In this document: piece by piece, positions 38,182-46,652 of the stretch
Layout of the letters: each line of letters begins with the position of its first letter
Numbering within the stretch: position 1 is the first letter of the stretch
NCBI RefSeq assembly: GCF_900107935.1
Contig: NZ_FNVG01000001.1
Span: 186,001-250,000 of the forward strand
Reading direction: 5' to 3'
From: Vibrio hangzhouensis
GTDB lineage: Bacteria; Pseudomonadota; Gammaproteobacteria; Enterobacterales; Vibrionaceae
Length of the DNA stretch: 64,000 nucleotides
Position numbers and translations under genes: made by a program
The notes under the pieces: generated by a model
What the model was told of the DNA's origin: nothing
Databases searched by the model: none
What the model saw: the letters and a program-made list of their open reading frames with translations, nothing else

Positions 38182-38622
38182 TTAACCATTCTTTACAGCT
38201 TTATTACCCATCTCTGTCGCCTCGGTCTCCAATGCAGGGCTATCGTTGACCGCTTTTCCGCCAACAGTCGTTGTCGGTTTCACCCTACCCTGCATCTGCT
38301 GAACAACATGTCCGAGCTCGTGTGGCAGGTGCTTTTCCTGTCCGGGACCAATATGAATATCACTACCCTGTGCGTAGGCATGTGCCTGTAAGGCTGATGG
38401 TTTGCCTGAGTTATAATGCACTTTTACATGATCAAGGTTCAGTCCACTCAGGTGTTCCATTCCGGATTTAAGATTGTCAGGGAGACCAGTATGATTTGGC
38501 TTCCGCTGGATAGCGTTAGGCTGGCGGTTGTCTTCCAGAATATGTGCAGCTGAACCTTTCGATACACGCTGAACTGGTGGCTGACATGCGTTGGTCCTGG
38601 TCGTCTTAGGCTCTGAATACAC
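38182..38622 (-). CDS. Stand-alone DUF4157 (eCIS core domain) protein
   Basis: A 146-residue protein. After an N-terminal tail with PPVQR and DNRQPNAIQRK (31-41) comes the DUF4157 domain: LPDNLKSGMEHLSGLNLDHV, VHYNSGKPSALQAHAYAQGS, DIHIGPGQEKHLPHELGHVV and QQMQGRVKPT. HELGH (101-105) is a zinc-peptidase-like HExxH. DUF4157 usually forms the N-terminus of larger eCIS cargo, but here it stands alone with a separate small protein 52 bases downstream. GTG 38622 has GGGGGA upstream; GTG 38637 is possible. Its role is probably cargo processing or loading, which is inferred. Confidence 0.85.
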   Translation of the reverse strand: MYSEPKTTRTNACQPPVQRVSKGSAAHILEDNRQPNAIQRKPNHTGLPDNLKSGMEHLSGLNLDHVKVHYNSGKPSALQAHAYAQGSDIHIGPGQEKHLPHELGHVVQQMQGRVKPTTTVGGKAVNDSPALETEATEMGNKAVKNG

Positions 38623-38705
38623 CTTGTTTTCCCCCACTGTTATTGCCGCTTAAAGGTAGTCTAGGATCGAATATTCAATATGCAAAAAAATGCATCTATG
38701 CCTTT

Positions 38706-40091
38706 TTATACAACAAGCTTATTGTCCTTTTTGAACTCCTGACGGATGCTGGTTACCAGATCCTGATGATAGACCGTACGTTCATTTCTACGAATTGCGG
38801 TTAATGCACATTGGCGGAGTACGTTGATAATCTGTCCTCCTGCAAGATGATAATTATTGGCGATCTGTTTCAGCTCAACATCGTCAGCCAGTTCACACAC
38901 GTTGTGAAAAGCGTTTTTCCAAAGTTGCAACCGTTCTTCGGGGCCGGGCATGGTAAAGTGAACCATATTCTGAAAACGCCTCGTAAACGCTTCATCCATA
39001 TTCCGCTTTAGGTTGGTAGCAACAATGACGGTTCCTGGAAAATCCTCTATTCGCTGTAGTAGATAGCCAGTCAATTGATTGGCATGACGATCGTTGGAAG
39101 AGCTGGCTTCTGTTCGCTTGCCAAACAAGGCATCACCCTCGTCAAAAAACAGAATCCAGTCTTTGTAACTGGCAGCGTCAAATACCCGAGACAGGTTTTT
39201 TTCCGTTTCACCGATATATTTCGAAACGACCATAGACAAATCCACCCGATACACCTGCCTTCCTGTCGACTTACCCAACAGCGCCGCAGTAAGTGTTTTC
39301 CCCGTACCTGGAGGACCAAAGAATACAGCGCGGTAACCAGGTTTTACTTTATGGGCGAGCTGCCAGTCGTGCATTAATGTGTGACCATAGGATAACCAGG
39401 CCCTGATCTCTTCTATCTGGCTCATAACACTGTGTTCCAAAACCAATTCAGACCAATCCAGTGGAGTGTCTAAAGGGTGAGCGGGAAAACTGGAACTGAG
39501 TTCAGGCCTGTGTTGCTCACCTGTGACAAAGTAGTTGAGCCAATGCTCTGTCAGCCTATATACCCCTGCCAAGCCTGGAATTCCCGACTCGGTTGGCAAA
39601 AGCTCAGTCACCTGTTCTGCCATGAGCCGGTGTTGAGAAGAAAGTATCGACAATGTACGAGCATGCCATTCTGGGTTATTGGCGCTAATAAGAAAGTTGA
39701 GCGTTTGACCCGTGGGTACAAAGCCACTGTAGGTTCGATCGGATACACCACCAAACTCTGTGAATGGTCTATCGATCATACCGTTTAGACCAAAAAATAA
39801 GTCAAGAGAGTCGGGGCGAATGGCAGGTGCCATAGCTAATGCGAGCGCCAGACGTTCATAGATATCCAATTTCCATTCAATCACAATGTCCGCATAATGA
39901 CTGCTGCCTGGATGAACAGGCGGTGGTTCAATATCTATCCAATGCTCTTCGTGTCCCTCTTGTTTTAAGTAGCTGCAAATGACCTGACTAATGACGTGAG
40001 TTAACCAGTCCACTTCTTGGTACAGTGCTAAAATATTCGCTGTAGTGTGATCCGGTACCGTTCTAGAAAACTCACCTTCGAGCAATCCCAT
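38706..40091 (-). CDS. AAA+ ATPase of the eCIS, Afp15-like
   Basis: A 461-residue ATPase. The N-terminal half is the Afp15-specific region (LALYQEVDWLTHVISQVI, then LALALAMAPAIRPDSLDLFF). The AAA domain has Walker A FFGPPGTGKTLTAALLG near 265, Walker B ILFFDEGDALFGKR near 325, sensor-1 VIVATNLKRNMDEAFTRRF and an arginine finger. In Afp and PVC it is needed for particle maturation and cargo loading. ATG 40091 with GGGAG upstream is preferred to GTG 40118. It heads a minus-strand unit with the DUF4157 and cargo genes, convergent with the structural operon. Confidence 0.93.
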   Translation of the reverse strand: MGLLEGEFSRTVPDHTTANILALYQEVDWLTHVISQVICSYLKQEGHEEHWIDIEPPPVHPGSSHYADIVIEWKLDIYERLALALAMAPAIRPDSLDLFFGLNGMIDRPFTEFGGVSDRTYSGFVPTGQTLNFLISANNPEWHARTLSILSSQHRLMAEQVTELLPTESGIPGLAGVYRLTEHWLNYFVTGEQHRPELSSSFPAHPLDTPLDWSELVLEHSVMSQIEEIRAWLSYGHTLMHDWQLAHKVKPGYRAVFFGPPGTGKTLTAALLGKSTGRQVYRVDLSMVVSKYIGETEKNLSRVFDAASYKDWILFFDEGDALFGKRTEASSSNDRHANQLTGYLLQRIEDFPGTVIVATNLKRNMDEAFTRRFQNMVHFTMPGPEERLQLWKNAFHNVCELADDVELKQIANNYHLAGGQIINVLRQCALTAIRRNERTVYHQDLVTSIRQEFKKDNKLVV

Positions 40092-40413
40092 TACATCTCT
40101 CCCTATCCTTTTTTTCACATGCCTTCACCTTCTCAGGCCCGGCACCTTCCATATGCAACTTAGATTGATAAATCATACGAAAGTATAGGTCATGACTAAT
40201 GCCCGGGTTTATTTCTCGTCAACCGTCAAGAAAATACGCGAGCATTCAGACATGTAGAGACTATAAACCTGGAGATTTCACCGGGCTTGATCACACTTTT
40301 TGGAAAAACCATGTATAATGCGCGGCTATCAAACCGGTGATACTGAATTTAAGTACCACATAATCTAACTGGACGATGTCGTTCGCCCGGTCTCACCAAT
40401 AAAAGGTATAAGT
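40092..40413. other. Intergenic region between eCIS ATPase and phnA-like gene
   Basis: This divergent gap must hold promoters for both directions. A clear -10 hexamer for the plus strand lies at 40314-40319. I saw no tRNA, attachment-site repeat or open frame that would mark this edge of the eCIS island. Confidence 0.5.
40314..40319 (+). promoter_or_regulatory. Probable -10 element of the phnA-like gene
   Basis: A consensus TATAAT lies about 95 bases before the start codon. No good -35 is found at 17 bases (TCACAC); TTGATC at 40288 is 20 bases away. Confidence 0.45.
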
Positions 40414-40980
40414 ATGTCTATTGAAGCAACTCTGCTTGAACGCTGCGAAAACAAATGTGAACTATGTGCTGCAGAAACTGCACTTAAGCCCTTCGCAGTG
40501 GCACCTCATACACAAATCACGGTTGATCACGCAATTATGCTTTGTGACGCTTGCACAAGCCAAATTGAAAACCCAGAGACCATGGACGTTAATCACTGGC
40601 GCTGCCTGAATGACAGTATGTGGAGTCAGGTAGCTCCTGTTCAGGTTATGGCTTGGCGTCAACTTAAGCGCCTTTCTGCGGAAGGTTGGGCAGTTGATCT
40701 GCTCGATATGATGTACCTGGAAGAAGACGTAGCGAAATGGGCGGAATTGGGTCTTGATGAAAATATTGAGAAGCCGCGCGATGTGAATGGCGTTGAATTG
40801 AAAAAAGGTGATGACGTTACAGTAATCAAAGACCTGCCAATCAAAGGGTCTTCTCAAGTGATCAAACAAGGTACTGTGATCCGCGGTATCAGCGTTAACG
40901 CAGATGATCCAAAGCACGTACAAGGCAAGGCAAATGGACAGGCTATGTATGTCATTGCTGAGTACTGCCGTAAGAAGTAA
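40414..40980 (+). CDS. PhnA/YjdM-like zinc-ribbon protein
   Basis: A 188-residue protein. The N-terminus carries a zinc ribbon (CENKCELCAAETAL near 10-23 and VDHAIMLCDACTSQI near 42-56). The last 65 residues (DVNGVELKKGDDVTVIKDLP, IKGSSQVIKQGTVIRGISV) form the conserved SH3-like PhnA domain. Homologues are named after phosphonate operons, but their role is unproven, and this copy stands alone with its own terminator. Codon use looks typical of a well-expressed host gene. Confidence 0.85.
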   Translation: MSIEATLLERCENKCELCAAETALKPFAVAPHTQITVDHAIMLCDACTSQIENPETMDVNHWRCLNDSMWSQVAPVQVMAWRQLKRLSAEGWAVDLLDMMYLEEDVAKWAELGLDENIEKPRDVNGVELKKGDDVTVIKDLPIKGSSQVIKQGTVIRGISVNADDPKHVQGKANGQAMYVIAEYCRKK

Positions 40981-41003
40981 TCAAGCTTGGAGATACGAAT
41001 TTG

Positions 41004-41030
41004 AAAAGCAGCCTAAGGGCTGCTTTTTTT
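41004..41030. terminator. Intrinsic terminator after the phnA-like gene
   Basis: AAAAGCAGCC-TAAG-GGCTGCTTTTTTT: a GC-rich stem followed by seven T, with an A-run on the other side. It can serve both the phnA-like gene and the convergent membrane enzyme gene ending at 41039. Confidence 0.9.
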
Positions 41031-41038
41031 GGGCAACG

Positions 41039-41980
41039 TTACAGGTTAAAACGCGTTTCTATAGGGGCGTGGTCTGAACCATTAATATGACGAATTCGCT
41101 CTCGGCTGCAGATGGTTTGGTCGTCAGAGCGAGCATTACGAATCCAGAAATGGTCAATTGCGATAACTGGCTTTGCCGGTAATGTCCAACGCTTGATAAA
41201 CACCGGCCAACTCGCCACTGGCCAACTTTCAAAACCAGGAAGCATATTGTTAAAGCGCGAGGTCGTACTGGCGAGATTGAAATCCCCCACTACCAGGACC
41301 GTCTCAAGTGGAGACGCTTCTGCCATAGTTCGTACATCTTCTATAACTTCATTTCGTTGCAACCAAAGCGCCTTTGTTCTTGGAGATGGTGGGTGAGCGG
41401 CAATGAGAAACAGGTTTTTGTCCTCAGATGCCCGCCACACAACTCGAATTATGTTATGTCCGGAGATAGAAGTAACGGTATTCATCCCATACATGGGAGA
41501 ACGACTCAGTATCATCTGTCCACTCGGATAACCCACTCGCCTTTGACCTCCATACTGATAAGGATAAAGATCACCTAGCAGCTTTAACTGTTCTCCATGT
41601 ATTGGGGATACTTCCTGCAAAACAAGAATATCCGGGCGCTGTTCACGGGCAAAATCGATAAAGACGCCAATCTGGTTATTATCATAGTAAGTGTTGTATT
41701 GAAGTACGGAAACCGCATCAGGGCGGCATTCCTGTTGGCTGTTGTTCATTGGTATCGCGCCAAACGTAACCGCCGATATGATCCCTGCGCAAAATGAGAA
41801 TAGCGAAAACTTAACAGACCGCGACACCAACATAATGGCAGTCAGCAGTAAATAATATAGAGGTATAAAGACGACAAAGGCAGCCAGATTCTCTAGCTGC
41901 CAGTTAAGGTCAAACAAATACAGAGAGTACCCCATTAAGATGGGGAGAATGGTAATAGCAATTAGCAGTAGCTTTCGCAA
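41039..41980 (-). CDS. Membrane endonuclease/exonuclease/phosphatase-family protein
   Basis: A 313-residue protein with two or three N-terminal membrane helices (LLLIAITILPILMGYSLYLF, LAAFVVFIPLYYLLLTAIML) and a periplasm-facing EEP catalytic domain from about 90. The EEP motifs are VLQYNTYYDN, ILVLQEVSP, IAAHPPSP, VVGDFNLAS and a C-terminal SDHAPIE. The substrate is unknown; related proteins act on DNA, sphingolipids or phosphoinositides. The start is a TTG at 41980; no better in-frame ATG precedes the first helix. Confidence 0.85.
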   Translation of the reverse strand: MRKLLLIAITILPILMGYSLYLFDLNWQLENLAAFVVFIPLYYLLLTAIMLVSRSVKFSLFSFCAGIISAVTFGAIPMNNSQQECRPDAVSVLQYNTYYDNNQIGVFIDFAREQRPDILVLQEVSPIHGEQLKLLGDLYPYQYGGQRRVGYPSGQMILSRSPMYGMNTVTSISGHNIIRVVWRASEDKNLFLIAAHPPSPRTKALWLQRNEVIEDVRTMAEASPLETVLVVGDFNLASTTSRFNNMLPGFESWPVASWPVFIKRWTLPAKPVIAIDHFWIRNARSDDQTICSRERIRHINGSDHAPIETRFNL

Positions 41981-42084
41981 ATCAACTCGTCCAGAGGCAC
42001 ACTGTATTATTCAGTGTAGCTTCTTTTAATAGCGAGATGATTCGCAGCAGCAATGAGGTGAGAGTTAGCTGCGTCATATACCTG

Positions 42085-42189
42085 TTAGCTATCCTCTGAA
42101 TGTGTGAGCTCTTCACATTCAGTCAGATCAAAGCCAATCTCGATGGCATCTAACCACTCAAGTGCTTCTTCGTGAGTTTGAGTTTCCAT
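42085..42189 (-). CDS. Small acidic protein
   Basis: A 34-codon frame beginning METQTHEEALEWLDAIEIGF and ending ECEELTHSEDS. It is strongly acidic with no membrane segment. AGGA lies 7-8 bases upstream of the ATG. The composition resembles real coding sequence (low-bias residues, no rare runs), and it lies in a gap otherwise without genes. I do not recognise a family. Confidence 0.45.
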   Translation of the reverse strand: METQTHEEALEWLDAIEIGFDLTECEELTHSEDS

Positions 42190-42381
42190 AATTTCATCCT
42201 GTAATTAGAGCAAGAGATCTGCCGTGTATTTCACAGAGCAGTATGCACTTGAACACTCGTCATGAGTTTTACCTAACGTATATGACAAATTTAAGAAACC
42301 CAAGATAAATCGATGATTAATTTGATACATCTCATTGTTAAACGTTTGCCTTTGATGCTACTTCACGCACCCAATGTAACC

Positions 42382-42399
42382 TGTACATCTATATTTACA
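42382..42399. promoter_or_regulatory. TyrR-like box 1 upstream of tyrP
   Basis: TGTACA-TCTATA-TTTACA matches the TyrR consensus TGTAAA-N6-TTTACA with one mismatch. Its centre is about 72 bases before the predicted transcription start. Confidence 0.7.
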
Positions 42400-42402
42400 C
42401 CT

Positions 42403-42420
42403 GATAAATTAATGTTTACA
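42403..42420. promoter_or_regulatory. Weak TyrR-like box 2
   Basis: GATAAA-TTAATG-TTTACA keeps one perfect half and TAAA of the other. Its centre is 21 bases (two helical turns) from box 1, a spacing compatible with cooperative TyrR binding. Confidence 0.45.
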
Positions 42421-42426
42421 TTTCAC

Positions 42427-42455
42427 TTGTTATTTAGCGCATTAGTCTGCATAAT
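42427..42455 (+). promoter_or_regulatory. tyrP promoter
   Basis: TTGTTA (42427-42432) and CATAAT (42450-42455) with a 17-base spacer, directly downstream of the two TyrR-like boxes. The predicted start near 42462 leaves a leader of about 80 bases. Confidence 0.6.
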
Positions 42456-42526
42456 CTCGCAAAAGATAGCAGGTTCAACTCACAATGGCCTAATTGTGTT
42501 GTTCAAAATGCCAAATCACCACTATA

Positions 42527-42544
42527 TGTAAAGTTATTTGTACA
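42527..42544. promoter_or_regulatory. TyrR-like box 3 abutting the tyrP start codon
   Basis: TGTAAA-GTTATT-TGTACA has one mismatch to the TyrR consensus. It ends on the base before the ATG and replaces a normal ribosome-binding site region, so binding here could block transcription elongation or initiation. Confidence 0.55.
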
Positions 42545-43783
42545 ATGAAATCAAAAATTCTCGGTAGCACACTCATTATTGCGGGAACCACAATTGGTGC
42601 CGGTATGCTTGCACTCCCCATTGCGTCCGCAGGTATCGGTTTTGGAACCTCCCTCCTTCTCATGCTCGCACTCTGGGCACTGATGGCCTACACCGCGCTC
42701 CTTATGGTGGAATTGCATCAGTATGCTGACCACAATGCGACACTACACACACTGGCGAAACAGATTCTGGGAAACAAAGGCAAATATGTCGCGAGCTTCG
42801 CTATGTTGTTTCTTTTCTATGCATTATGTGCAGCCTATATTGCCGGAGGCGGAGGCCAATTTGCAGACCGTCTGGAGATGGTGTTTGGCGTTGAACTATC
42901 GGGCACTACAGCAACCCTGTTGTTCACCCTATTGGTAGCGCTTACGGTCACAATCGGTACACATGCCGTTGACAAGCTAAACCGTGTGCTCTTTACCCTC
43001 AAGCTTATTGCAATGGGAAGTGTTTTGTTCTTGCTTGCACCGAACGTGACTCAAGGCTATTTGACCAGCATGCCGTTACAGCAAGGTCTAATTGTGGCCT
43101 CTATTCCTGTCATATTTACGTCTTTCGGTTTCCACGGCAGTATTCCAGCGATCGTCAACTACCTCGAAGGTGATACCAAAGCGTTAAAAAAAGCGATCGT
43201 AATTGGATCTAGCTTGCCACTCGTCATCTATGTGTTTTGGCAGATAGTCACGTTAGGAGTGGTTCAGCAAAGCACTTTGGTGGAAAATACCGGGCTTGCT
43301 AGTTTGATTAATTTGCTGGCAGACACGGTGCATGTTGAGAAATTGGCCACAATTATCGGCATATTCGCCGACCTCGCATTGGTGACGTCATTCCTGGGAG
43401 TTAGCCTGGGTCTGTTTGAGTACCTACGCGATCTTGGCAGCAAGTTTAACAAAACAAAAAACACGAGCCAGAAGGGCCATACGCTTACATTTGGTCAGCG
43501 TGCGGCAGCGGCAGCGGTTACTTTTGTCCCTCCGTTGTGCTTTGCTCTTTTCTACCCACAAGGCTTTATTATGGCATTAGGATATGCGGCTATTGCACTG
43601 GCAATCCTGGCCATCTTTCTCCCTGCTTTGATGGTATCGATAACTCGTAAAGCACCGGTTGCAAACACCGGATACCAAGTCGCGGGAGGTCACTTTGCAC
43701 TGTACACTTCGTTAGTTTTCGGTGTTGTTATAGTCGGCTCGCAACTGCTAGTCACCTTCAAAGTTCTACCTAGCCTAGGTTAA
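42545..43783 (+). CDS. tyrP: Tyrosine/aromatic amino acid permease, HAAAP family
   Basis: A 412-residue inner-membrane transporter with 11 predicted helices. The N-terminus ILGSTLIIAGTTIGAGMLAL is the family hallmark, with FTSFGFHGSIPAIVNYLEGD midway. TyrP and TnaB are close paralogues; tyrosine is favoured because the upstream region has TyrR-like boxes. ATG 42545 gives the canonical MKSKILGS start, though no clear ribosome-binding site precedes it. A terminator follows at 43860. Confidence 0.88.
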   Translation: MKSKILGSTLIIAGTTIGAGMLALPIASAGIGFGTSLLLMLALWALMAYTALLMVELHQYADHNATLHTLAKQILGNKGKYVASFAMLFLFYALCAAYIAGGGGQFADRLEMVFGVELSGTTATLLFTLLVALTVTIGTHAVDKLNRVLFTLKLIAMGSVLFLLAPNVTQGYLTSMPLQQGLIVASIPVIFTSFGFHGSIPAIVNYLEGDTKALKKAIVIGSSLPLVIYVFWQIVTLGVVQQSTLVENTGLASLINLLADTVHVEKLATIIGIFADLALVTSFLGVSLGLFEYLRDLGSKFNKTKNTSQKGHTLTFGQRAAAAAVTFVPPLCFALFYPQGFIMALGYAAIALAILAIFLPALMVSITRKAPVANTGYQVAGGHFALYTSLVFGVVIVGSQLLVTFKVLPSLG

Positions 43784-43786
43784 TTT

Positions 43787-43802
43787 AGTGATCGACATCA
43801 CA
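43787..43802. promoter_or_regulatory. CRP-like palindrome downstream of tyrP
   Basis: AGTGA-TCGACA-TCACA matches the CRP core TGTGA-N6-TCACA with one mismatch. It lies between the tyrP stop and its terminator, an odd place unless a short transcript starts here. Confidence 0.35.
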
Positions 43803-43859
43803 TATAAAATGAATACATATTAAGGTATTTCATAAAACGTCGATATCATATCAAGATTG

Positions 43860-43888
43860 AAGGCCCTCAATTGAGGGCCTTTTCTTTA
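43860..43888 (+). terminator. Intrinsic terminator after tyrP
   Basis: AAGGCCCTCAATTGAGGGCCTT is a perfect 11-base inverted repeat followed by TTCTTT. Confidence 0.85.
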
Positions 43889-43967
43889 TATCAAAGCTGA
43901 CCTCAATCCCAGGAAGCTTAGATATTGAAAGTCTATTCAAAATAACAAAATCACTCCCGGAGCTACC

Positions 43968-45395
43968 ATGAGAGAAGTGAAATTCAGAAAAATCGACGCA
44001 TTGTTTATCAAAATGTCGATTAATGACAAAATGTGGGTCTCGTTCGCCCTATTTTTGATCGCATTAACTTTTTCGGCGGTCGGTCGCTATCATGACACCA
44101 TTTCAAATGCGGAGCTCCATGCTATTGCATCGACAGAGGCCAAACTCAATGCCTACCTTGATGTCACTCAATCAAACAATCAACTGGCAAAACTTGGTGT
44201 AACACAAGCAGCAAGCCAAGTATCAAGTCTGTCTAACGGGTCCGTGACTGCAATCTCTCGTGGACAAGATGGTAAGCACTACGCTTTAACGGTGTCAGTG
44301 CATCAGCAGCTAGAGCAAGCAAAATCGTCAGCGCTTATGTCATTAGCAACGACTTACTTGTGGGTGATTCCCTTCGCTGTGTTCAGCTATTGGCTAGCAA
44401 CTTTCCTGGGCGGTGCACTATGGACACTTTATTCTACAACCAAGAAAATTGCTGAAGGCGACTTAACTTCACGTCTGAACTTTGTCGCTGGTCGCGATGA
44501 ATTTGGTACCATCGGTGTTGCATTGGATCAGGCGATGGATACGCTGACAGAACTTGTCACTACCGTTAAGTCTTCAGCAACCAGTCTCGAAGAGACCGCT
44601 TCTTCTTTTCACGAGGAAATGGCGCGAAGCAACAGTCAGATCAGTAACCAATACGCTTCTCTTGATTCCGTAGCGACGGCTATGGAAGAGATGACGGCGT
44701 CGGCACAGGAAGTGTCCAATATCTCGCGCCAATCTAATGAGCAGGCAGAAGAGGATACTAAGCAGGTAGAGTTGAGCTACCAGCGTGTTCAAAAAGCCAT
44801 TGGTGACATCAACCAATTGTCTGTATTTATCGAGGAGGCTTCGCATTCCGTAGCAGCTTTGACAGAAAACACGACTCAGATTAACGAAGTTATCACAACA
44901 ATCAATGCGATCTCAGAGCAAACAAACCTACTCGCCCTCAACGCCGCCATTGAAGCTGCTCGCGCAGGGGAACAAGGCCGAGGTTTCGCCGTAGTTGCTG
45001 ATGAGGTACGTACCCTGGCAGGACGAACTCAGACGGCCACCGTGGAAATTCAAGCTATGATAGAAAAACTGCAGTCTGAAAGTCAGAATATCGCGTCGAT
45101 TACTCAACAAACCGTTGAGCAGGCAGAATCAAGCAGCGCGCTTATCTCGAACATTGGTCACGATGTCAACGCCATTGCAGACTCATCGCGCGCTGTCATG
45201 GACATGAGCACTCAAATTTCAACTTCGGCTGCAGAACAGAGTTCGGTGGCTTCAGAAATTGCGGCGGAGCTAAGTGATATTCGTGTTCAGTCCGCCACCA
45301 TACGCGAAGTGGCGGAGCAAAGTGAAATCGGTATTGCTAACCTGTCTAAAGCCACAAAGACACTCAGTGAAGTGTTGACACGTTACCGCACGTAA
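43968..45395 (+). CDS. Methyl-accepting chemotaxis protein with small periplasmic domain
   Basis: A 475-residue chemoreceptor. Helix 1 is near 24-42 ([16 protein letters not shown]), a periplasmic domain of only about 85 residues follows, and helix 2 is near 122-145 ([20 protein letters not shown]). HAMP-type sequence runs to ~200, then the cytoplasmic hairpin with the conserved tip [20 protein letters not shown]. The small sensor domain is not a recognised ligand-binding fold. It has a good GGAG ribosome-binding site and a terminator, so it is monocistronic. Confidence 0.95.
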   Translation: MREVKFRKIDALFIKMSINDKMWVSFALFLIALTFSAVGRYHDTISNAELHAIASTEAKLNAYLDVTQSNNQLAKLGVTQAASQVSSLSNGSVTAISRGQDGKHYALTVSVHQQLEQAKSSALMSLATTYLWVIPFAVFSYWLATFLGGALWTLYSTTKKIAEGDLTSRLNFVAGRDEFGTIGVALDQAMDTLTELVTTVKSSATSLEETASSFHEEMARSNSQISNQYASLDSVATAMEEMTASAQEVSNISRQSNEQAEEDTKQVELSYQRVQKAIGDINQLSVFIEEASHSVAALTENTTQINEVITTINAISEQTNLLALNAAIEAARAGEQGRGFAVVADEVRTLAGRTQTATVEIQAMIEKLQSESQNIASITQQTVEQAESSSALISNIGHDVNAIADSSRAVMDMSTQISTSAAEQSSVASEIAAELSDIRVQSATIREVAEQSEIGIANLSKATKTLSEVLTRYRT

Positions 45396-45410
45396 CACTC
45401 ACACTAGGTA

Positions 45411-45440
45411 AAAAAGAGCCAGCAGCAGCTGGCTTTTTTG
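45411..45440 (+). terminator. Intrinsic terminator after the first chemoreceptor gene
   Basis: AAAAAGAGCCAGC-AGCA-GCTGGCTTTTTTG forms a strong stem ending in six T. Confidence 0.9.
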
Positions 45441-45666
45441 CTTCAAAACTCTTCAACCACATGTGAGTTAAAGTGCATAACATCACTTACCCTCCCCCAA
45501 ATTACATTCACCACACAAATGCTTATAATCAACGAATAACAACACAGAATGACTGTTAGTGATATAAGTCGCATTAGTGTGTGAAATTAACGAATTTTAC
45601 GTACTGGAACTATGAGGTCGTATTAATATAAAGAGGTGTGCGGTAAACGACTAGCAATGGAGCAAT

Positions 45667-45894
45667 ATGACATTTAACGACGAACAAAACCCCTTTGCGG
45701 GGCTGTGTCCAGTGTGTGGTGGGGATGAAGGCCTATTGTCCGAAGACAACGAGACCTTTCTTTGTGCTCATTGTGGTCATTACACAACCGAATACTCAGA
45801 ACAAAGCGCTCGTTACTATCGTCAAAAGTTCTCGTCAATTTCGGCAAAATCTATTTCACTAAAACCTACAACGCTGAATTGTTCTGTTCATTAA
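45667..45894 (+). CDS. Small zinc-ribbon protein
   Basis: A 75-residue protein with two CxxC knuckles (CPVCGG near 15-20 and CAHCGHYT near 33-40) that form a zinc ribbon, then a basic, serine-rich tail. GGAG lies upstream of the ATG. The 3' end overlaps the convergent HAD gene by 29 bases. Function unknown; the size and motif recall small regulators or RNA-binding ribbons. Confidence 0.65.
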   Translation: MTFNDEQNPFAGLCPVCGGDEGLLSEDNETFLCAHCGHYTTEYSEQSARYYRQKFSSISAKSISLKPTTLNCSVH

Positions 45895-46528
45895 TATAAT
45901 CAATCACTTGCTCCATCGATGTCAGACAAGTGGCATTGCGCTGCTCATAGTCACAAGATGTAGCAAAGTGAATGGTTCTCAAACCCGCCGAAACGCCCAT
46001 TCTCACGCCTTTGACTGTATCGTCAACATATAGGCATTCCGTCGGCAAAAAGCCCATGATCGTCACAGAATATTGCAATAAGTCAGGCTCAGGCTTCCAG
46101 CTATTTGCATCAAATGCGGAAATAATCTTGCCTGTGAATTTATCAGCTAGCCCAACAATTGACAGCATCTTCTCAGCTTTCGACACCGGACCGTTGGTTA
46201 CAACGCAATATTCAATTCCTTGTTCATCCAGATAATGTAAGAGGCTCATTACCCCCTCTATAGGGCGCAGTTTCTCCTCGAAGAGGCGCTTAGTTTCTTC
46301 TCGGTAGATCGGCTCAAGTAGATCGAGCGAGACATGACTTTTAGCAAGATCTTGAGCCGAAGAAAGAACGTCCGCAATTTTGCCACCAGAAAAGTTATCT
46401 GAAACAGCATCGAGACTTAGGCTTACACCTACCTGTTCGAAGGTAGTCACAATGGCCTCACAACATAGTTTTTCACTATCGACCAATGTCCCATCGCAAT
46501 CAAACAAAACACATTTTACAACTGACAT
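45866..46528 (-). CDS. HAD-family phosphatase, YieH-like
   Basis: A 220-residue haloacid dehalogenase hydrolase. Motif I is LFDCDGTLVDSE (catalytic aspartates 9 and 11), motif II is VVTNGPVSK, motif III the lysine in SWKPEPDLL, and motif IV CLYVDDTVKGV. The cap domain and overall sequence resemble YieH, a 6-phosphogluconate/sugar-phosphate phosphatase; that substrate is inferred from similarity. It is monocistronic. Confidence 0.85.
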   Translation of the reverse strand: MSVVKCVLFDCDGTLVDSEKLCCEAIVTTFEQVGVSLSLDAVSDNFSGGKIADVLSSAQDLAKSHVSLDLLEPIYREETKRLFEEKLRPIEGVMSLLHYLDEQGIEYCVVTNGPVSKAEKMLSIVGLADKFTGKIISAFDANSWKPEPDLLQYSVTIMGFLPTECLYVDDTVKGVRMGVSAGLRTIHFATSCDYEQRNATCLTSMEQVIDYINEQNNSAL

Positions 46529-46652
46529 GATTTCACGAAGCCTTTTAACACTTATTTTTTGTTGGATATTAATACACTTCGTTCTGTCAAGCAGGGAGCT
46601 ATACGGTAGTTTCTAACATTGAAGCCATCAATCCATGAAACTTACGAGTGGA

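Noticed and set aside
38167..38391. Plus-strand frame opposite the DUF4157 gene
   Set aside because: It is a shadow of the DUF4157 coding sequence, which has clear domain motifs on the minus strand.
42313..42531. 72-codon frame upstream of tyrP
   Set aside because: It spans the TyrR-like boxes and the tyrP promoter, has no ribosome-binding site and no recognisable protein character.
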